From Bradyrhizobium ivorense (lineage in GTDB: Bacteria; Pseudomonadota; Alphaproteobacteria; Rhizobiales; Xanthobacteraceae): 64,000 nt of DNA. The notes under the pieces were generated by a model. It searched no databases, was not told where the DNA came from, and was given only the letters and a program-made list of their open reading frames with translations. The position numbers were made by a program, and so were the translations under genes. Below are positions 9,178-17,517 of this stretch, piece by piece (the stretch's first letter is position 1; each line of letters starts with the position of its first letter). The stretch spans positions 310,001 to 374,000 of the forward strand of contig NZ_CAADFC020000004.1 in assembly GCF_900696085.1 (NCBI RefSeq), in the 5' to 3' direction.

Positions 9178-10359
9178 TCATTCCGCCGGGCACTGCGCGG
9201 CGAGCACGGCCGGCCGGTCGAGCCGCAGGCTCCACAGCGCGAGCAGCAGCCCGACCGCGGTGATGGCGGCCGCGACCAGCGGCAGCGCGCCGAGGCCGAG
9301 GCCGCGATCGATGGTGACGCCGCCGGCCCAGGCGCCGAGCGCATTGCCGAGATTGAACGCCGCGATGTTCAGGCTCGAGGCCAGCGTGCGCCCCTCGACG
9401 CCGGCGGCCTCGAGCACGCGCAGCTGCAGCGGCGCGACGGTGGCAAAGGCGGCGATGCCGAGGATGAACAGCAATGCCACGGCCAGCGCCTTGAAGGAGA
9501 CAACGGCCGCGAGCGCGACGAGCACGATCGCGAGGCCGCCGAGCGTCACGAGCAGCGCCCGCGCCAGTCCCTTGTCGGCGAGCCGGCCGCCCGCGACGTT
9601 GCCGACCGCAAGGCCGGCGCCGAACACCAGCAGGATCGGCGACACCGCCGCGTCGGAGAATCCGGTGAGGCGTGTCAGGATCGGCTGCACATAGGTAAAG
9701 ACCGCGAACAGGCCGCCGAAGCCGAACACCGTCATCGCCAGCCCGAGCAGGACCTGCGGCCGGCCCAGCACGGCCAGTTCCTCGCGCAGCGGCGCAGGCT
9801 TGTCCTTGGCGCCGACATGGCCGGGAACGAGCACGGCCAGCACGACGAAGGCGACCACGCCGATCGCCGCCACCGCCCAGAACGCGGCGCGCCAGCCCAG
9901 CATCAGGCCGAACCAGGCGCCGAAGGGAACGCCGAGCAAAGTGGCGACCGTCAGCCCGATGAACATGGTGGCGATCGCGGAAGCCCGCTTGTCCTCGGCG
10001 ACGAGGCTGGTCGCCACCACGGAGCCGACGCCGAAGAACGTGCCGTGCGCCAGCGAGGTCAGGATGCGCGCCGCCATCAATAGCGAATAGCTCGGCGCCA
10101 GCGCACAGGCCGCGTTGCCGAGCGTGAAGATCGCCATCAGCGCCAGCAGCACCGCCTTGCGCGGCATTTTGCGTGTCGCCAGCGTCAGGATCGGCGCGCC
10201 GACGAACACGCCGAGCGCATAGCCGGAGATCAGGAGGCCCGCCGCGGAGACCGAGACCTGCATGTCGGCGGCGACCTGCAGCAACAGCCCCATGATGAGG
10301 AATTCGGTGGTGCCGATGCCGAAGGCACCGGCGGTGAGGGCAAGAACAGCAGCAGGCAT
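9178..10359 (-). CDS. MFS drug/metabolite exporter (DHA1, AraJ/YdhP-like)
   Basis: 393 residues, almost all in about 12 hydrophobic segments, so an inner-membrane transporter driven by proton exchange. The N-terminal GAFGIGTTEFLIMGLL and the LASLAHGTFFGVGSVVA-like region are typical of the AraJ/YdhP/PbuE branch of DHA1 exporters; SLAHGTFFGVGSVVA is seen directly. Substrate cannot be predicted. It is divergent from a LysR gene with 102 bp between them, the usual arrangement for an efflux pump controlled by its neighbour. The AraC gene ends 33 bp away, convergent with it. Confidence 0.88.
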   Translation of the reverse strand: MPAAVLALTAGAFGIGTTEFLIMGLLLQVAADMQVSVSAAGLLISGYALGVFVGAPILTLATRKMPRKAVLLALMAIFTLGNAACALAPSYSLLMAARILTSLAHGTFFGVGSVVATSLVAEDKRASAIATMFIGLTVATLLGVPFGAWFGLMLGWRAAFWAVAAIGVVAFVVLAVLVPGHVGAKDKPAPLREELAVLGRPQVLLGLAMTVFGFGGLFAVFTYVQPILTRLTGFSDAAVSPILLVFGAGLAVGNVAGGRLADKGLARALLVTLGGLAIVLVALAAVVSFKALAVALLFILGIAAFATVAPLQLRVLEAAGVEGRTLASSLNIAAFNLGNALGAWAGGVTIDRGLGLGALPLVAAAITAVGLLLALWSLRLDRPAVLAAQCPAE

Positions 10360-10461
10360 GGGTCGCTCCGGATCGAATGGGATTCCGCGATCCGAGATAG
10401 CGAAGCGCTCGGCTGAGGATTAGGATGGCCGAAATCCAATCATTTGTGACGTGAATTCAAC

Positions 10462-11421
10462 ATGGCCCGATCCGACACAAACCGCTCCGGCGAGATGGAG
10501 GTCTTCGTCCGCGTCGTCGATCTCGGCGGCTTCACCGCCGCGGCGAAGAATCTCGGCCTCACGCCCTCGGGCGTCAGCAAGCTAGTCTCGCGGCTCGAGG
10601 CCCGGCTCGGCACAAGGCTGGTCAACCGCACCACGCGCCGGCTGCTGCTCACCGCGGAAGGCAAGGCCTTCTACGAGCGCGCGCAAACCATTCTCGCCGA
10701 TATCGAGGAAGCCGAACGGCTGGCCGGCTCCGGCGCGGCGCCGCGCGGCCATCTCACCGTCAACTGCAACATCCCGTTCGGCATGCTGCATGTGATGCCG
10801 CTGCTGCCGCGCTTCATGAGCGAGCATCCGGACGTCACGCTCGACCTCGTGCTGACCGACACGTTGGTCGACCTGATGCAGGAGCGCGCCGATGTCGCGA
10901 TCCGCGCCGGCCCGCTCGGCGCTTCGCGGCTGATCGCGCGCAAGCTCGGCACCAGCCGCATGGCCGTGGTCGCCGCGCCGACCTATCTCGCCCGCTACGG
11001 CGCGCCGAAGACGCCGGCGGACCTCGCCGCGCATCGCGGCATCGGCTGGACCTTTCCGCGCAGCATCCGCGGCTGGCCGTTCCGCCGCGCCGAGAAGATC
11101 GAGGAGGCGCTGCCGCCGCCGGTCGCCCGCGCCAGCGACGGCGAGGTCGCGCGCCGGCTCACGCTCGGCGGCATTGGCCTCGCGCGGCTCGCGCTGTTCC
11201 ACATCGGCCCCGATATCGATGCCGGGCGGCTCGTGCCGGTGCTGCAGAACCTCAACCCCGGCGATCGCGAGGATATCCACGCGGTCTATGTCGGCCATGC
11301 CGGGCCGCTGCCGGCACGGGTGCGCGCCTTCATCGATTTCCTGGCAAAACACATCCGGATCGGCGCCCCGGCGCTGCGGCGTGGCGCGGACGGAAAGTGG
11401 AAGATCGTGCCGGGGAAGTAA
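10462..11421 (+). CDS. LysR family transcriptional regulator
   Basis: 319 residues. The winged helix-turn-helix is at residues about 9-68 (MEVFVRVVDLGGFTAAAKNL and TPSGVSKLVSRLEARLGTRL). A periplasmic-binding-protein-like effector domain follows from about residue 95. The sequence resembles the DsdC/AaeR-like subgroup that regulates adjacent MFS exporters. Its start lies 102 bp from the divergent MFS start, and the shared spacer should hold the binding site. The effector is unknown. Confidence 0.9.
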   Translation: MARSDTNRSGEMEVFVRVVDLGGFTAAAKNLGLTPSGVSKLVSRLEARLGTRLVNRTTRRLLLTAEGKAFYERAQTILADIEEAERLAGSGAAPRGHLTVNCNIPFGMLHVMPLLPRFMSEHPDVTLDLVLTDTLVDLMQERADVAIRAGPLGASRLIARKLGTSRMAVVAAPTYLARYGAPKTPADLAAHRGIGWTFPRSIRGWPFRRAEKIEEALPPPVARASDGEVARRLTLGGIGLARLALFHIGPDIDAGRLVPVLQNLNPGDREDIHAVYVGHAGPLPARVRAFIDFLAKHIRIGAPALRRGADGKWKIVPGK

Positions 11422-11429
11422 GAGCGCGA

Positions 11430-12179
11430 TCAGACCCGCTTCAGCAGATACAGCCGCGTGACATAGGGAAACACCACCTCGTCGGCGTCGCCGAGCCCGG
11501 CCTCGCGCAGGATATCGTCGGTCTTCTTGCGCAGGATCGCCTTATCGGCGTCGGGAAGGTTGGCGACGTAGCTGGTCGAGACGATGCGCTCGAACACGCC
11601 CTGGCGCGACATGCGATGCGGATGGTCCTGCACGATCTCCTTGTCGAGCGCGAAGCGCGGGTCCTGCAAGATCCAGCGCCAGCGGCCCGACTGATGCCGA
11701 GGCGTATCGCCGGCGTATTTCTCGATCATCACGGACAGCGCCTTGACCCACGGCGTGCCGTCGTTCCTGACATTCCAGACCAGCGCCAGCGTGCCGCCGG
11801 GGCGCAGCAGCCGCGCGATCTCGGCGACCGACGGCTCGTTATCGAACCAGTGGAACGCCTGCGCGCAGGTGACGAGATCGACGCTGCCGGTGTCGAGGCC
11901 GATCGCATCGGCGCGGGTGTTGATGACCTCCGCCTTGCCTTCGCTCGCGAGCTTTGCCGACATCTCCGCAACGGGCTCGACCGCGACCAGCCGGGCGCCC
12001 GGGGCGAGATGCGGACGCAACAGGCGGGTGAACTTGCCGGTTCCGGCGCCGAGGTCGACGATGCAACGCGCGCTCTGCAGCGGCAGCGCGGCGACGATGT
12101 CGGCCGGATAACTGGGCCGGCCTGCCTCATAGGCACTAACCGCGACGCGATAATTCTGGGCTGTTGGGTTCAAGGTCAT
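11430..12179 (-). CDS. Class I SAM-dependent methyltransferase
   Basis: 249 residues with the SAM-binding motif DLGAGTGKF (42-50), an acidic residue at the end of the second strand (AVEP), and a GSVDLVTCAQAFHWF motif typical of the UbiE/TrmR-like small-molecule methyltransferases. The start at 12179 follows AGGAGAAG. It is convergent with the LysR gene, whose stop is 8 bp away, and divergent from the Hsp70-like gene. No substrate can be assigned from sequence or context. Confidence 0.85.
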   Translation of the reverse strand: MTLNPTAQNYRVAVSAYEAGRPSYPADIVAALPLQSARCIVDLGAGTGKFTRLLRPHLAPGARLVAVEPVAEMSAKLASEGKAEVINTRADAIGLDTGSVDLVTCAQAFHWFDNEPSVAEIARLLRPGGTLALVWNVRNDGTPWVKALSVMIEKYAGDTPRHQSGRWRWILQDPRFALDKEIVQDHPHRMSRQGVFERIVSTSYVANLPDADKAILRKKTDDILREAGLGDADEVVFPYVTRLYLLKRV

Positions 12180-12390
12180 TCAGCTTCTCCTGCGCGCCAT
12201 TTGCTGCGACCGTATAGCCCGGCGGATGGCCGCGCGCAGCAGACGCGCAACGCCGCGCGCGCCCTATCAATTCAAAATCCGCTGATCATGCTTCACCGTC
12301 GCGTCACAGGGCATCTTGCAGCAGGGGGTTGGCAACCGCGGCCAAAGCCGCTAAAGGTCCGCCCCCTTCACATCACCATCCGAGCATGAC

Positions 12391-13710
12391 ATGTCGAGCG
12401 CCCCGCCCGCCGTCTCGATCGGCGTCGATTTCGGCACCAGCAACACCGTGGTTGCCTTGTCCGACGGCGATGGCCGCGTCGAGGCGATCCGATTCGACCA
12501 TGGCGGCCGCACCCATAGCGTCTATGTGTCGGCGCTGTGCTTCTGGGAGGACCGGCCGGGGGCCGGCCTGCATCCGCGCGCCGAGGGCGGCCCGTGGGCG
12601 ATCGAGCAGTTCCTCGAGAGGCGCACCATCCATCGGTTCATCCAGTCGTTCAAGACGTTTGCGGCGAGCTCGGCCTTCAACACCACGCAGATCTTCCGCC
12701 AGCGCTACAAGTTCGAGGACCTGCTCGCGGCCTTTCTGCGCACGCTGACGCGCCATGCCGGCGACGGGTTCGATCTCGGCGCGCCGACCATCATGGTCGG
12801 TCGTCCGGTGCGCTTCGCCGGCGGCAATCCCAATGACGAACTCGCGATGCAGCGCTACCGCGCCGCGTTCGAGCGGTTAGGTGCCGGCCACGCGCTCTAT
12901 GTCTACGAGCCGGTCGGCGCCGCACTCTCCTTCGCGCGCAGCCTCGACCACGACGCCACCGTGCTGGTCGCTGATTTCGGCGGCGGCACCAGCGACTTCT
13001 CGGTGATGCGGTTCTCGCGCAAGGGCGGCGTGCTGCGCGCCGAGCCGCTCGGCCATGCCGGCATCGGCATCGCCGGCGACACCTTCGATTACCGCATCGT
13101 CGACCACATCGTCTCGCCGCGGCTCGGCAAGGGCACCAGCTATCGCTCGTTCGACAAGGTGCTGCCGATTCCCAATCATTACTATTCGAGCCTCGCCCGC
13201 TGGCACCAGCTGGCGATGATGCGGGGCAATGGCGATCTGCGCGAGTTGCAGCAGCTCGCGCGCACCGCGCTCGATCCCGCGCCGCTGCAGGATTTCATCA
13301 CCATCGTCGACCACGATCTCGGCTTTGCGCTCTATCGCGCGGTGTCCGACACCAAGGTCGCGCTGTCGAGCCGCGACCGCGTCGAGTTCCGCTTCGCCCG
13401 CGAAGGCATCGACATCAGCGCGACCGTCACCCGCGACGATTTCGAAAGCTGGATCGCCGACGACATCGAGCGCCTGGGCGCGACCGTCGACGAGGCCCTG
13501 GCGAAAGCCGGCATCACCGCGCGCGACGTCGAAAAAGTGTTCTTGACCGGCGGCACCTCATTCGTGCCGGCCGTGCAGCGCCTGTTCGCCGAGCGTTTTG
13601 GCGCAGCGCGGCTGACATCGGCGGATCAGTTCGAGTCCATCGCCTATGGGCTTGCGTTGATCGGGCATACGCAGGATCCGGATCGCTGGACGGTCGCCGC
13701 GGCGGCGTGA
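12391..13710 (+). CDS. yegD: Hsp70-like chaperone of the YegD type
   Basis: 439 residues of actin/Hsp70 ATPase fold. Phosphate-1 motif is IGVDFGTSNTVVAL (about 10-23), phosphate-2 motif is VADFGGGTSDFSVMRF near residue 195, and the adenosine motif is FLTGGTSFVPAVQRLFAERFG near residue 385. There is no DnaK-type substrate-binding domain, as expected for YegD. In Escherichia coli the protein is a putative chaperone of unknown client. The frame ends at 13710, and the ABC-F gene follows in the same direction. Confidence 0.85.
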   Translation: MSSAPPAVSIGVDFGTSNTVVALSDGDGRVEAIRFDHGGRTHSVYVSALCFWEDRPGAGLHPRAEGGPWAIEQFLERRTIHRFIQSFKTFAASSAFNTTQIFRQRYKFEDLLAAFLRTLTRHAGDGFDLGAPTIMVGRPVRFAGGNPNDELAMQRYRAAFERLGAGHALYVYEPVGAALSFARSLDHDATVLVADFGGGTSDFSVMRFSRKGGVLRAEPLGHAGIGIAGDTFDYRIVDHIVSPRLGKGTSYRSFDKVLPIPNHYYSSLARWHQLAMMRGNGDLRELQQLARTALDPAPLQDFITIVDHDLGFALYRAVSDTKVALSSRDRVEFRFAREGIDISATVTRDDFESWIADDIERLGATVDEALAKAGITARDVEKVFLTGGTSFVPAVQRLFAERFGAARLTSADQFESIAYGLALIGHTQDPDRWTVAAAA

Positions 13711-13847
13711 TCTGCCGCTTCGGCCTTGATCCCGCATCGAGGCAAGACTACATCACGTCAATCATCAATCCGAGAGGATGCCGACGGCCATGGATTTCAT
13801 CCGGACAGCAAAGCCCATCAGCGTTGCCCACCGGGATATCCATCGCC

Positions 13848-15437
13848 ATGCCTGCATCGATCACTCTCTCGAATCTGGCTCTGTCCGCGCCTGACGGCCG
13901 GGTTCTCCTTTCCAACATCGACCTCAGTTTCGGATCCGAACGGACCGGCCTTGTCGGCAGGAACGGCGTCGGGAAAACGACGCTGCTCGCCCTGATCGCA
14001 GGTCAACACGCGCCGCAATCCGGCACGGTCTCGGTCCAGGGACGCGTCGGGATGCTGCATCAGGCGGTCCAGACTAGGCCGGACGAATGCGTCATCGATC
14101 TGTTCGGCGCGCGCCAGGCGCTTGCCGCGCTGCGCCGCGCCGAACAGGGCCTTGCGACCGCCGAGGAGCTTGCGGATGTCGACTGGACGCTCGATGTCCG
14201 CATCGCCTCCGCACTCGACCGCGTCGGATTGAACGCTGATCTCGAAGCGCCGCTGGCGACACTGTCCGGGGGACAGACCACCCGGGTGCGGCTCGCCGCG
14301 CTGACCTTTGCGCAGCCGGACTTTCTGCTGCTCGATGAGCCCACCAACAATCTCGACCGCGACGGACGAGGGGCGGTGATCGATCTGCTCGCCAATTGGC
14401 GCCATGGCGCCATCGTCGTCAGCCACGACCGCGAGCTGCTCGAGACCATGGATGCGATCGTCGAACTGACCTCGCTGGAAGCCAGACGCTACGGCGGCAA
14501 TTGGAGCGAATACCGCGCGCGCAAGGCCATCGAGCTTGCGGCCGCAAGGCACGACCTCGCGGATGCCGAGAAGCGCGTGGATGACATCGATCGCAAGGCG
14601 CGGGAAACCACCGAGCGGAAAGCACGCAAGGACGGCGCGGGCGCGAAGAAGCGCGCCAAGGGCGACATGCCACGTATCGCCGCCGGGCTGCGCAAGGATC
14701 GCAGCGAAGATACCGGCGGCGAGAACGCACGCCTTGCCGAGCGCAGGCGGACGCAGGCGCTCGAATTTGCGGCCGCGGCGCGGCAGCGCATCGAGGTCCT
14801 GCAGCCGTTCTCGGTCCAACTGCCATCCACGCGCCTGCCGGCGGGGCAGACCGTGCTGCGGATCGAAGCCGCCGATGCCGGCTACACAGCCGAAGCACCG
14901 ATCCTGCGTGGCGTCACCTTCTCCATGTCAGGTCCGGAACGTGTCGCGATCACAGGTCCCAACGGCGCGGGCAAGACGACATTGCTCAGGCTCATCACCG
15001 GCGATCTGCCGCCATTGCGCGGCACGGTCGAGGTGATGACCCGCTTCGCCATGTTCGATCAGGGGGTCAGCCTGCTCGATGCGTCCGCCTCCATCCTGGA
15101 CAATTTCCGGCGCATCAATTCGCATGCCGACGAGAATACCTGTCGCGCAGCATTGGCGCGATTCATGTTCCGGGCCGACGCGGCGCTGCAGACCGCCTCC
15201 TGCCTCAGCGGCGGCCAGTTGCTGCGCGCCGGCCTTGCCTGCGTTCTGGGCGGCGCAACCCCGCCGCCTTTGCTGATCCTCGACGAGCCGACCAATCATC
15301 TCGACATCGATTCCATGGAGGCGGTCGAGGCCGGACTGCGCGCCTATGATGGGGCGCTGCTGGTCGTGAGTCACGACGAAACCTTCCTCGAGGCGATCGC
15401 GATCACCCGCAGGTTGGATCTCGCGTCGTGGAGGTGA
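13848..15437 (+). CDS. ABC-F family ATPase
   Basis: 529 residues with two ABC domains and no membrane segments, so a soluble, probably ribosome-associated ABC-F protein. Walker A motifs are GRNGVGKTT and GPNGAGKTT, signatures LSGGQTTR and LSGGQLLR, and Walker B motifs LLLDEPTNNLD and LLILDEPTNHLD. The inter-domain linker (about residues 215-330) is long and very rich in Lys, Arg, Glu and Ala, as expected for the part reaching the ribosomal exit site. I use the ATG at 13848, immediately before the first ABC strand. The frame stays open back to 13707, but those residues do not look like protein. It could be a housekeeping factor or an antibiotic-resistance type member; sequence alone does not decide. 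Confidence 0.85.
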   Translation: MPASITLSNLALSAPDGRVLLSNIDLSFGSERTGLVGRNGVGKTTLLALIAGQHAPQSGTVSVQGRVGMLHQAVQTRPDECVIDLFGARQALAALRRAEQGLATAEELADVDWTLDVRIASALDRVGLNADLEAPLATLSGGQTTRVRLAALTFAQPDFLLLDEPTNNLDRDGRGAVIDLLANWRHGAIVVSHDRELLETMDAIVELTSLEARRYGGNWSEYRARKAIELAAARHDLADAEKRVDDIDRKARETTERKARKDGAGAKKRAKGDMPRIAAGLRKDRSEDTGGENARLAERRRTQALEFAAAARQRIEVLQPFSVQLPSTRLPAGQTVLRIEAADAGYTAEAPILRGVTFSMSGPERVAITGPNGAGKTTLLRLITGDLPPLRGTVEVMTRFAMFDQGVSLLDASASILDNFRRINSHADENTCRAALARFMFRADAALQTASCLSGGQLLRAGLACVLGGATPPPLLILDEPTNHLDIDSMEAVEAGLRAYDGALLVVSHDETFLEAIAITRRLDLASWR

Positions 15438-15509
15438 TGCGGAGAGTTCACGAAATTGTCGTCACGCGATTCAATGTTTCGAACGACGAAGGTTGGTCAG
15501 AAAGGGAAC

Positions 15510-15560
15510 AGCCGAGCACGCGTCGCCTTGGGGCAGGTTGTAAAGGCGCGGTGCTCGGCT
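15510..15560. other. Long imperfect hairpin, possible terminator or small RNA
   Basis: AGCCGAGCAC at 15510-15519 pairs with GTGCTCGGCT at 15551-15560, and the inner sequence (CGCCTT / AAGGCG-like) extends the pairing. It starts 73 bp after the ABC-F stop. No T-run follows, so a classic terminator is unlikely. Confidence 0.4.
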
Positions 15561-15644
15561 GCCAGGCCGCGCGGCGGTGCGGCCATCCCCGCAAGCTTCG
15601 CTCACCCCATGAGCGAGGCCGTCGGAGCTCAATTTCGCCTGCTG

Positions 15645-15764
15645 TTAAATGCGCGCCGTCGAATGGAGTGCGTTTCTCCGAAGGGCAAATGCGACGAAGC
15701 CAGCCAGCAACAAAAGGCCGCCACCGACCGCGATCAAGAAATGCGCGAACGTCATTTGGAACAT
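15645..15764 (-). CDS. Possible single-pass membrane miniprotein
   Basis: A 36-39 codon frame on the reverse strand, starting at the ATG at 15764 or 15755 and ending in TAA at 15645-15647. The product (from 15755: MTFAHFLIAVGGG, then LLLLAGFVAFALRRNA) is one hydrophobic helix followed by a short basic tail, the typical layout of small bacterial membrane peptides. A GGGA lies at a workable distance from the second ATG. No family recognised; the evidence is the helix-plus-basic-tail pattern in an otherwise non-coding stretch. Confidence 0.4.
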   Translation of the reverse strand: MFQMTFAHFLIAVGGGLLLLAGFVAFALRRNALHSTARI

Positions 15765-15982
15765 CCCAATTGTGAAGTTTCGTGCGGCGCTATCTGCGCC
15801 GCAGCCTGGCAATCAAAAATGCACTTCAGGAATTGATTTGCCCCGCCGGCCGCCGCCGGAAGCCCGAAAGGTGGCTGGCACTGCGCTCTGCCCACCCTTC
15901 GATTTCAGAGAGGTCGTCAAGCCACTCGGCTCTTGCCTCCCAACAGGCGGTTCGTCACACCGCTGAACTGTCACAACGATAA

Positions 15983-16000
15983 TCGATAAAACTTTATCGA
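15983..16000. repeat. Short palindrome, possible operator
   Basis: TCGATAAA (15983-15990) and TTTATCGA (15993-16000) form a perfect 8-bp inverted repeat around AC, in a locally AT-rich stretch downstream of the tRNA-Ser gene. It could be a regulator binding site, but there is no adjacent promoter or gene that makes the role clear. Confidence 0.3.
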
Positions 16001-16135
16001 CAATCGAAACGGGAAATTAAGGTTACCGACGACGCCCATCCAAACAGGCTGGGGTTTCCGGCTCGCAAAGCGCCTTCCTCACGGCATGGTCCGGGGCAGC
16101 CAGATGGCTTTGGCGAGGTCGGATCTCTTCGTGAG

Positions 16136-16225
16136 TGGCGGAGAGGGAGGGATTCGAACCCCCGATAGGCTTGCACCTATGCCGCATTTCGAGTGCGGTG
16201 CATTCAACCACTCTGCCACCTCTCC
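16136..16225 (-). tRNA. tRNA-Ser (anticodon CGA)
   Basis: The reverse strand from 16225 reads GGAGAGGTGGCAGAGTGG, continuing through an anticodon stem CCGCA/TGCGG with loop CTCGAAA (anticodon CGA), a long variable arm characteristic of class II tRNAs, the T-arm GGTTCGAATCC and an acceptor end CCTCTCC-G with encoded CCA at 16136-16138. Length is 90 nt including CCA. It decodes UCG serine codons. Confidence 0.96.
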
Positions 16226-16264
16226 AGTGGACCAGGTGATTTGCACCACCCGCGGTCGGGGCGT

Positions 16265-16293
16265 GTTCTAGGCGAGGATGGCGGGCCAGACAA
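16265..16293 (-). promoter_or_regulatory. Candidate sigma-70 promoter of tRNA-Ser
   Basis: On the reverse strand TTGTCT (16288-16293) and TAGAAC (16265-16270) are spaced by 17 bp and end 39 bp upstream of the mature tRNA 5' end. The -35 and -10 fit and distance suit a stable-RNA promoter. Confidence 0.5.
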
Positions 16294-16439
16294 GGCGCTG
16301 CAATAATATTTCCGTCACGGCGCCGGCGAACCGCAGAGGTATCGAGGCGTCCGGAGAAAGCGCATGGAAACAAGGCGCTAGCGGCGCGGTTCTGGCCGGA
16401 CCGACCGCCGCCGCGCCGGCCGGAAGAGGAAGCGGAGAG

Positions 16440-17306
16440 ATGGAGCATCTGACTGTTAGGGCCAATGGCGCCGCGTTCCACGTCGCGCGGATCGGGAGCG
16501 GCAGGCCGCTGCTGCTGTTGCATGGCTGGCCGGAGTTCTGGCTGACCTGGGAGCCGATGATGACGCGGCTGGCCGACCGTTACACGCTGATCGCGCCCGA
16601 TTTGCGCGGCTTCGGCGACAGCGACAAGCCCGATGCCGCGGCCTACGGTCCCGACCAACATGCCGACGACATGCTGGCGCTGCTGGATGCGCTCGGCATC
16701 GACAAGGCCGGCGTGGTCGGCCACGACGTCGGCGGCGCAGTGATGCAGCCGCTCGCCCGCAAGGCGCCGGAACGCGCCGCCGGGCTGTTGTTGTTCGATT
16801 TCGTCTATCCGGGTATCGGCCCGCGGATGGCGGCGCCCGACCGGCTGAATCACATCTGGTACCAGTCGTTCCACCAGATGGAGATGGCGCCCGCGCTGGT
16901 CGGCGCGACGCGCGAGAGCTGCCGGACCTATATCGGGCACTTCCTGCGCAACTGGTCGCATCGCAAGACGGCGTTCGACGATGTGCTGGAGGATTTTGCC
17001 GACAATTTCTTCAAGCCAGGCAACCTCGCCGGCGGCTTTGCGCATTACCGGGCGGCGCATGCCGCGCGCGTCAGGATGATGCAGGGTGAAGCCCCCGCGC
17101 TGCCGCCGATCACGGTGCCGACCTGCGTCCGCTGGGCGGAGCACGATCCGCTGTTTCCCTATGCCTGGACCGACCGGCTGGGCGAAACCTTCTCCAATCT
17201 TGATCTCAAGATGTTCGGCAACGTCGGGCATTTCCCGCATCGCGAGGACCCCGACCGTGCGGCCTTCGAGATCGCCGGCTTCTTCTCCTCGATCAACTGG
17301 AGATAG
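16440..17306 (+). CDS. Alpha/beta hydrolase with Asp nucleophile (epoxide hydrolase / dehalogenase-like)
   Basis: 288 residues. The oxyanion-hole motif is HGWPEFW (28-34). The nucleophile elbow is GHDVGG (94-99) with Asp in place of Ser, the mark of epoxide hydrolases and haloacid dehalogenase-type hydrolases. The acid is in AEHDPLFP and the catalytic His in GHFPHRED near the C-terminus. DLRGFGDSDKP precedes the elbow, as in that branch. I chose the ATG at 16440 (AGGA about 9 bp upstream); the frame upstream is open but low-complexity. The gene stands alone, divergent from the tRNA. Substrate unknown. Confidence 0.85.
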   Translation: MEHLTVRANGAAFHVARIGSGRPLLLLHGWPEFWLTWEPMMTRLADRYTLIAPDLRGFGDSDKPDAAAYGPDQHADDMLALLDALGIDKAGVVGHDVGGAVMQPLARKAPERAAGLLLFDFVYPGIGPRMAAPDRLNHIWYQSFHQMEMAPALVGATRESCRTYIGHFLRNWSHRKTAFDDVLEDFADNFFKPGNLAGGFAHYRAAHAARVRMMQGEAPALPPITVPTCVRWAEHDPLFPYAWTDRLGETFSNLDLKMFGNVGHFPHREDPDRAAFEIAGFFSSINWR

Positions 17307-17517
17307 AGAAGAGTGGGACCGCCAGGACGCGACAAAAAACTGGCGGCCCCGTGCCGCTTCTCAATATTGCTGGCCGGGAAGTGCGGCTTCGCCGGTCGGC
17401 GGGAGCGACAGGGCTCACGGTAGCAAGCAGCATCGAAACAGCAACGCGAAGCCGATCTTAACCTAACCCGTCAACCTTACCGGGCCGCGCCTGCCCCGGT
17501 TCGGTCAACGGCACAAC

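Larger units (their letters stand above)
15438..16135. other. Gene-poor interval between the ABC-F gene and tRNA-Ser
   Basis: About 700 bp. It contains a 10-bp-arm inverted repeat at 15510-15560, a possible small membrane protein on the reverse strand (15645-15764), and a short palindrome at 15983-16000. Base composition is less GC-rich towards 15960-16025. I find no other coding sequence I can support. Confidence 0.5.

Noticed and set aside
13707..13847. Upstream extension of the ABC-F frame overlapping the yegD stop
   Set aside because: The residues do not resemble an ABC-F N-terminus, and the ATG at 13848 sits exactly before the first ABC strand.
15510..15560. CRISPR-like repeat or terminator
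   Set aside because: It is a single hairpin with no repeat array and no T-run.
17320..17360. Terminator after the alpha/beta hydrolase gene
   Set aside because: CCGCCAG and CTGGCGG can pair but the A-rich loop is long and no T-run follows.
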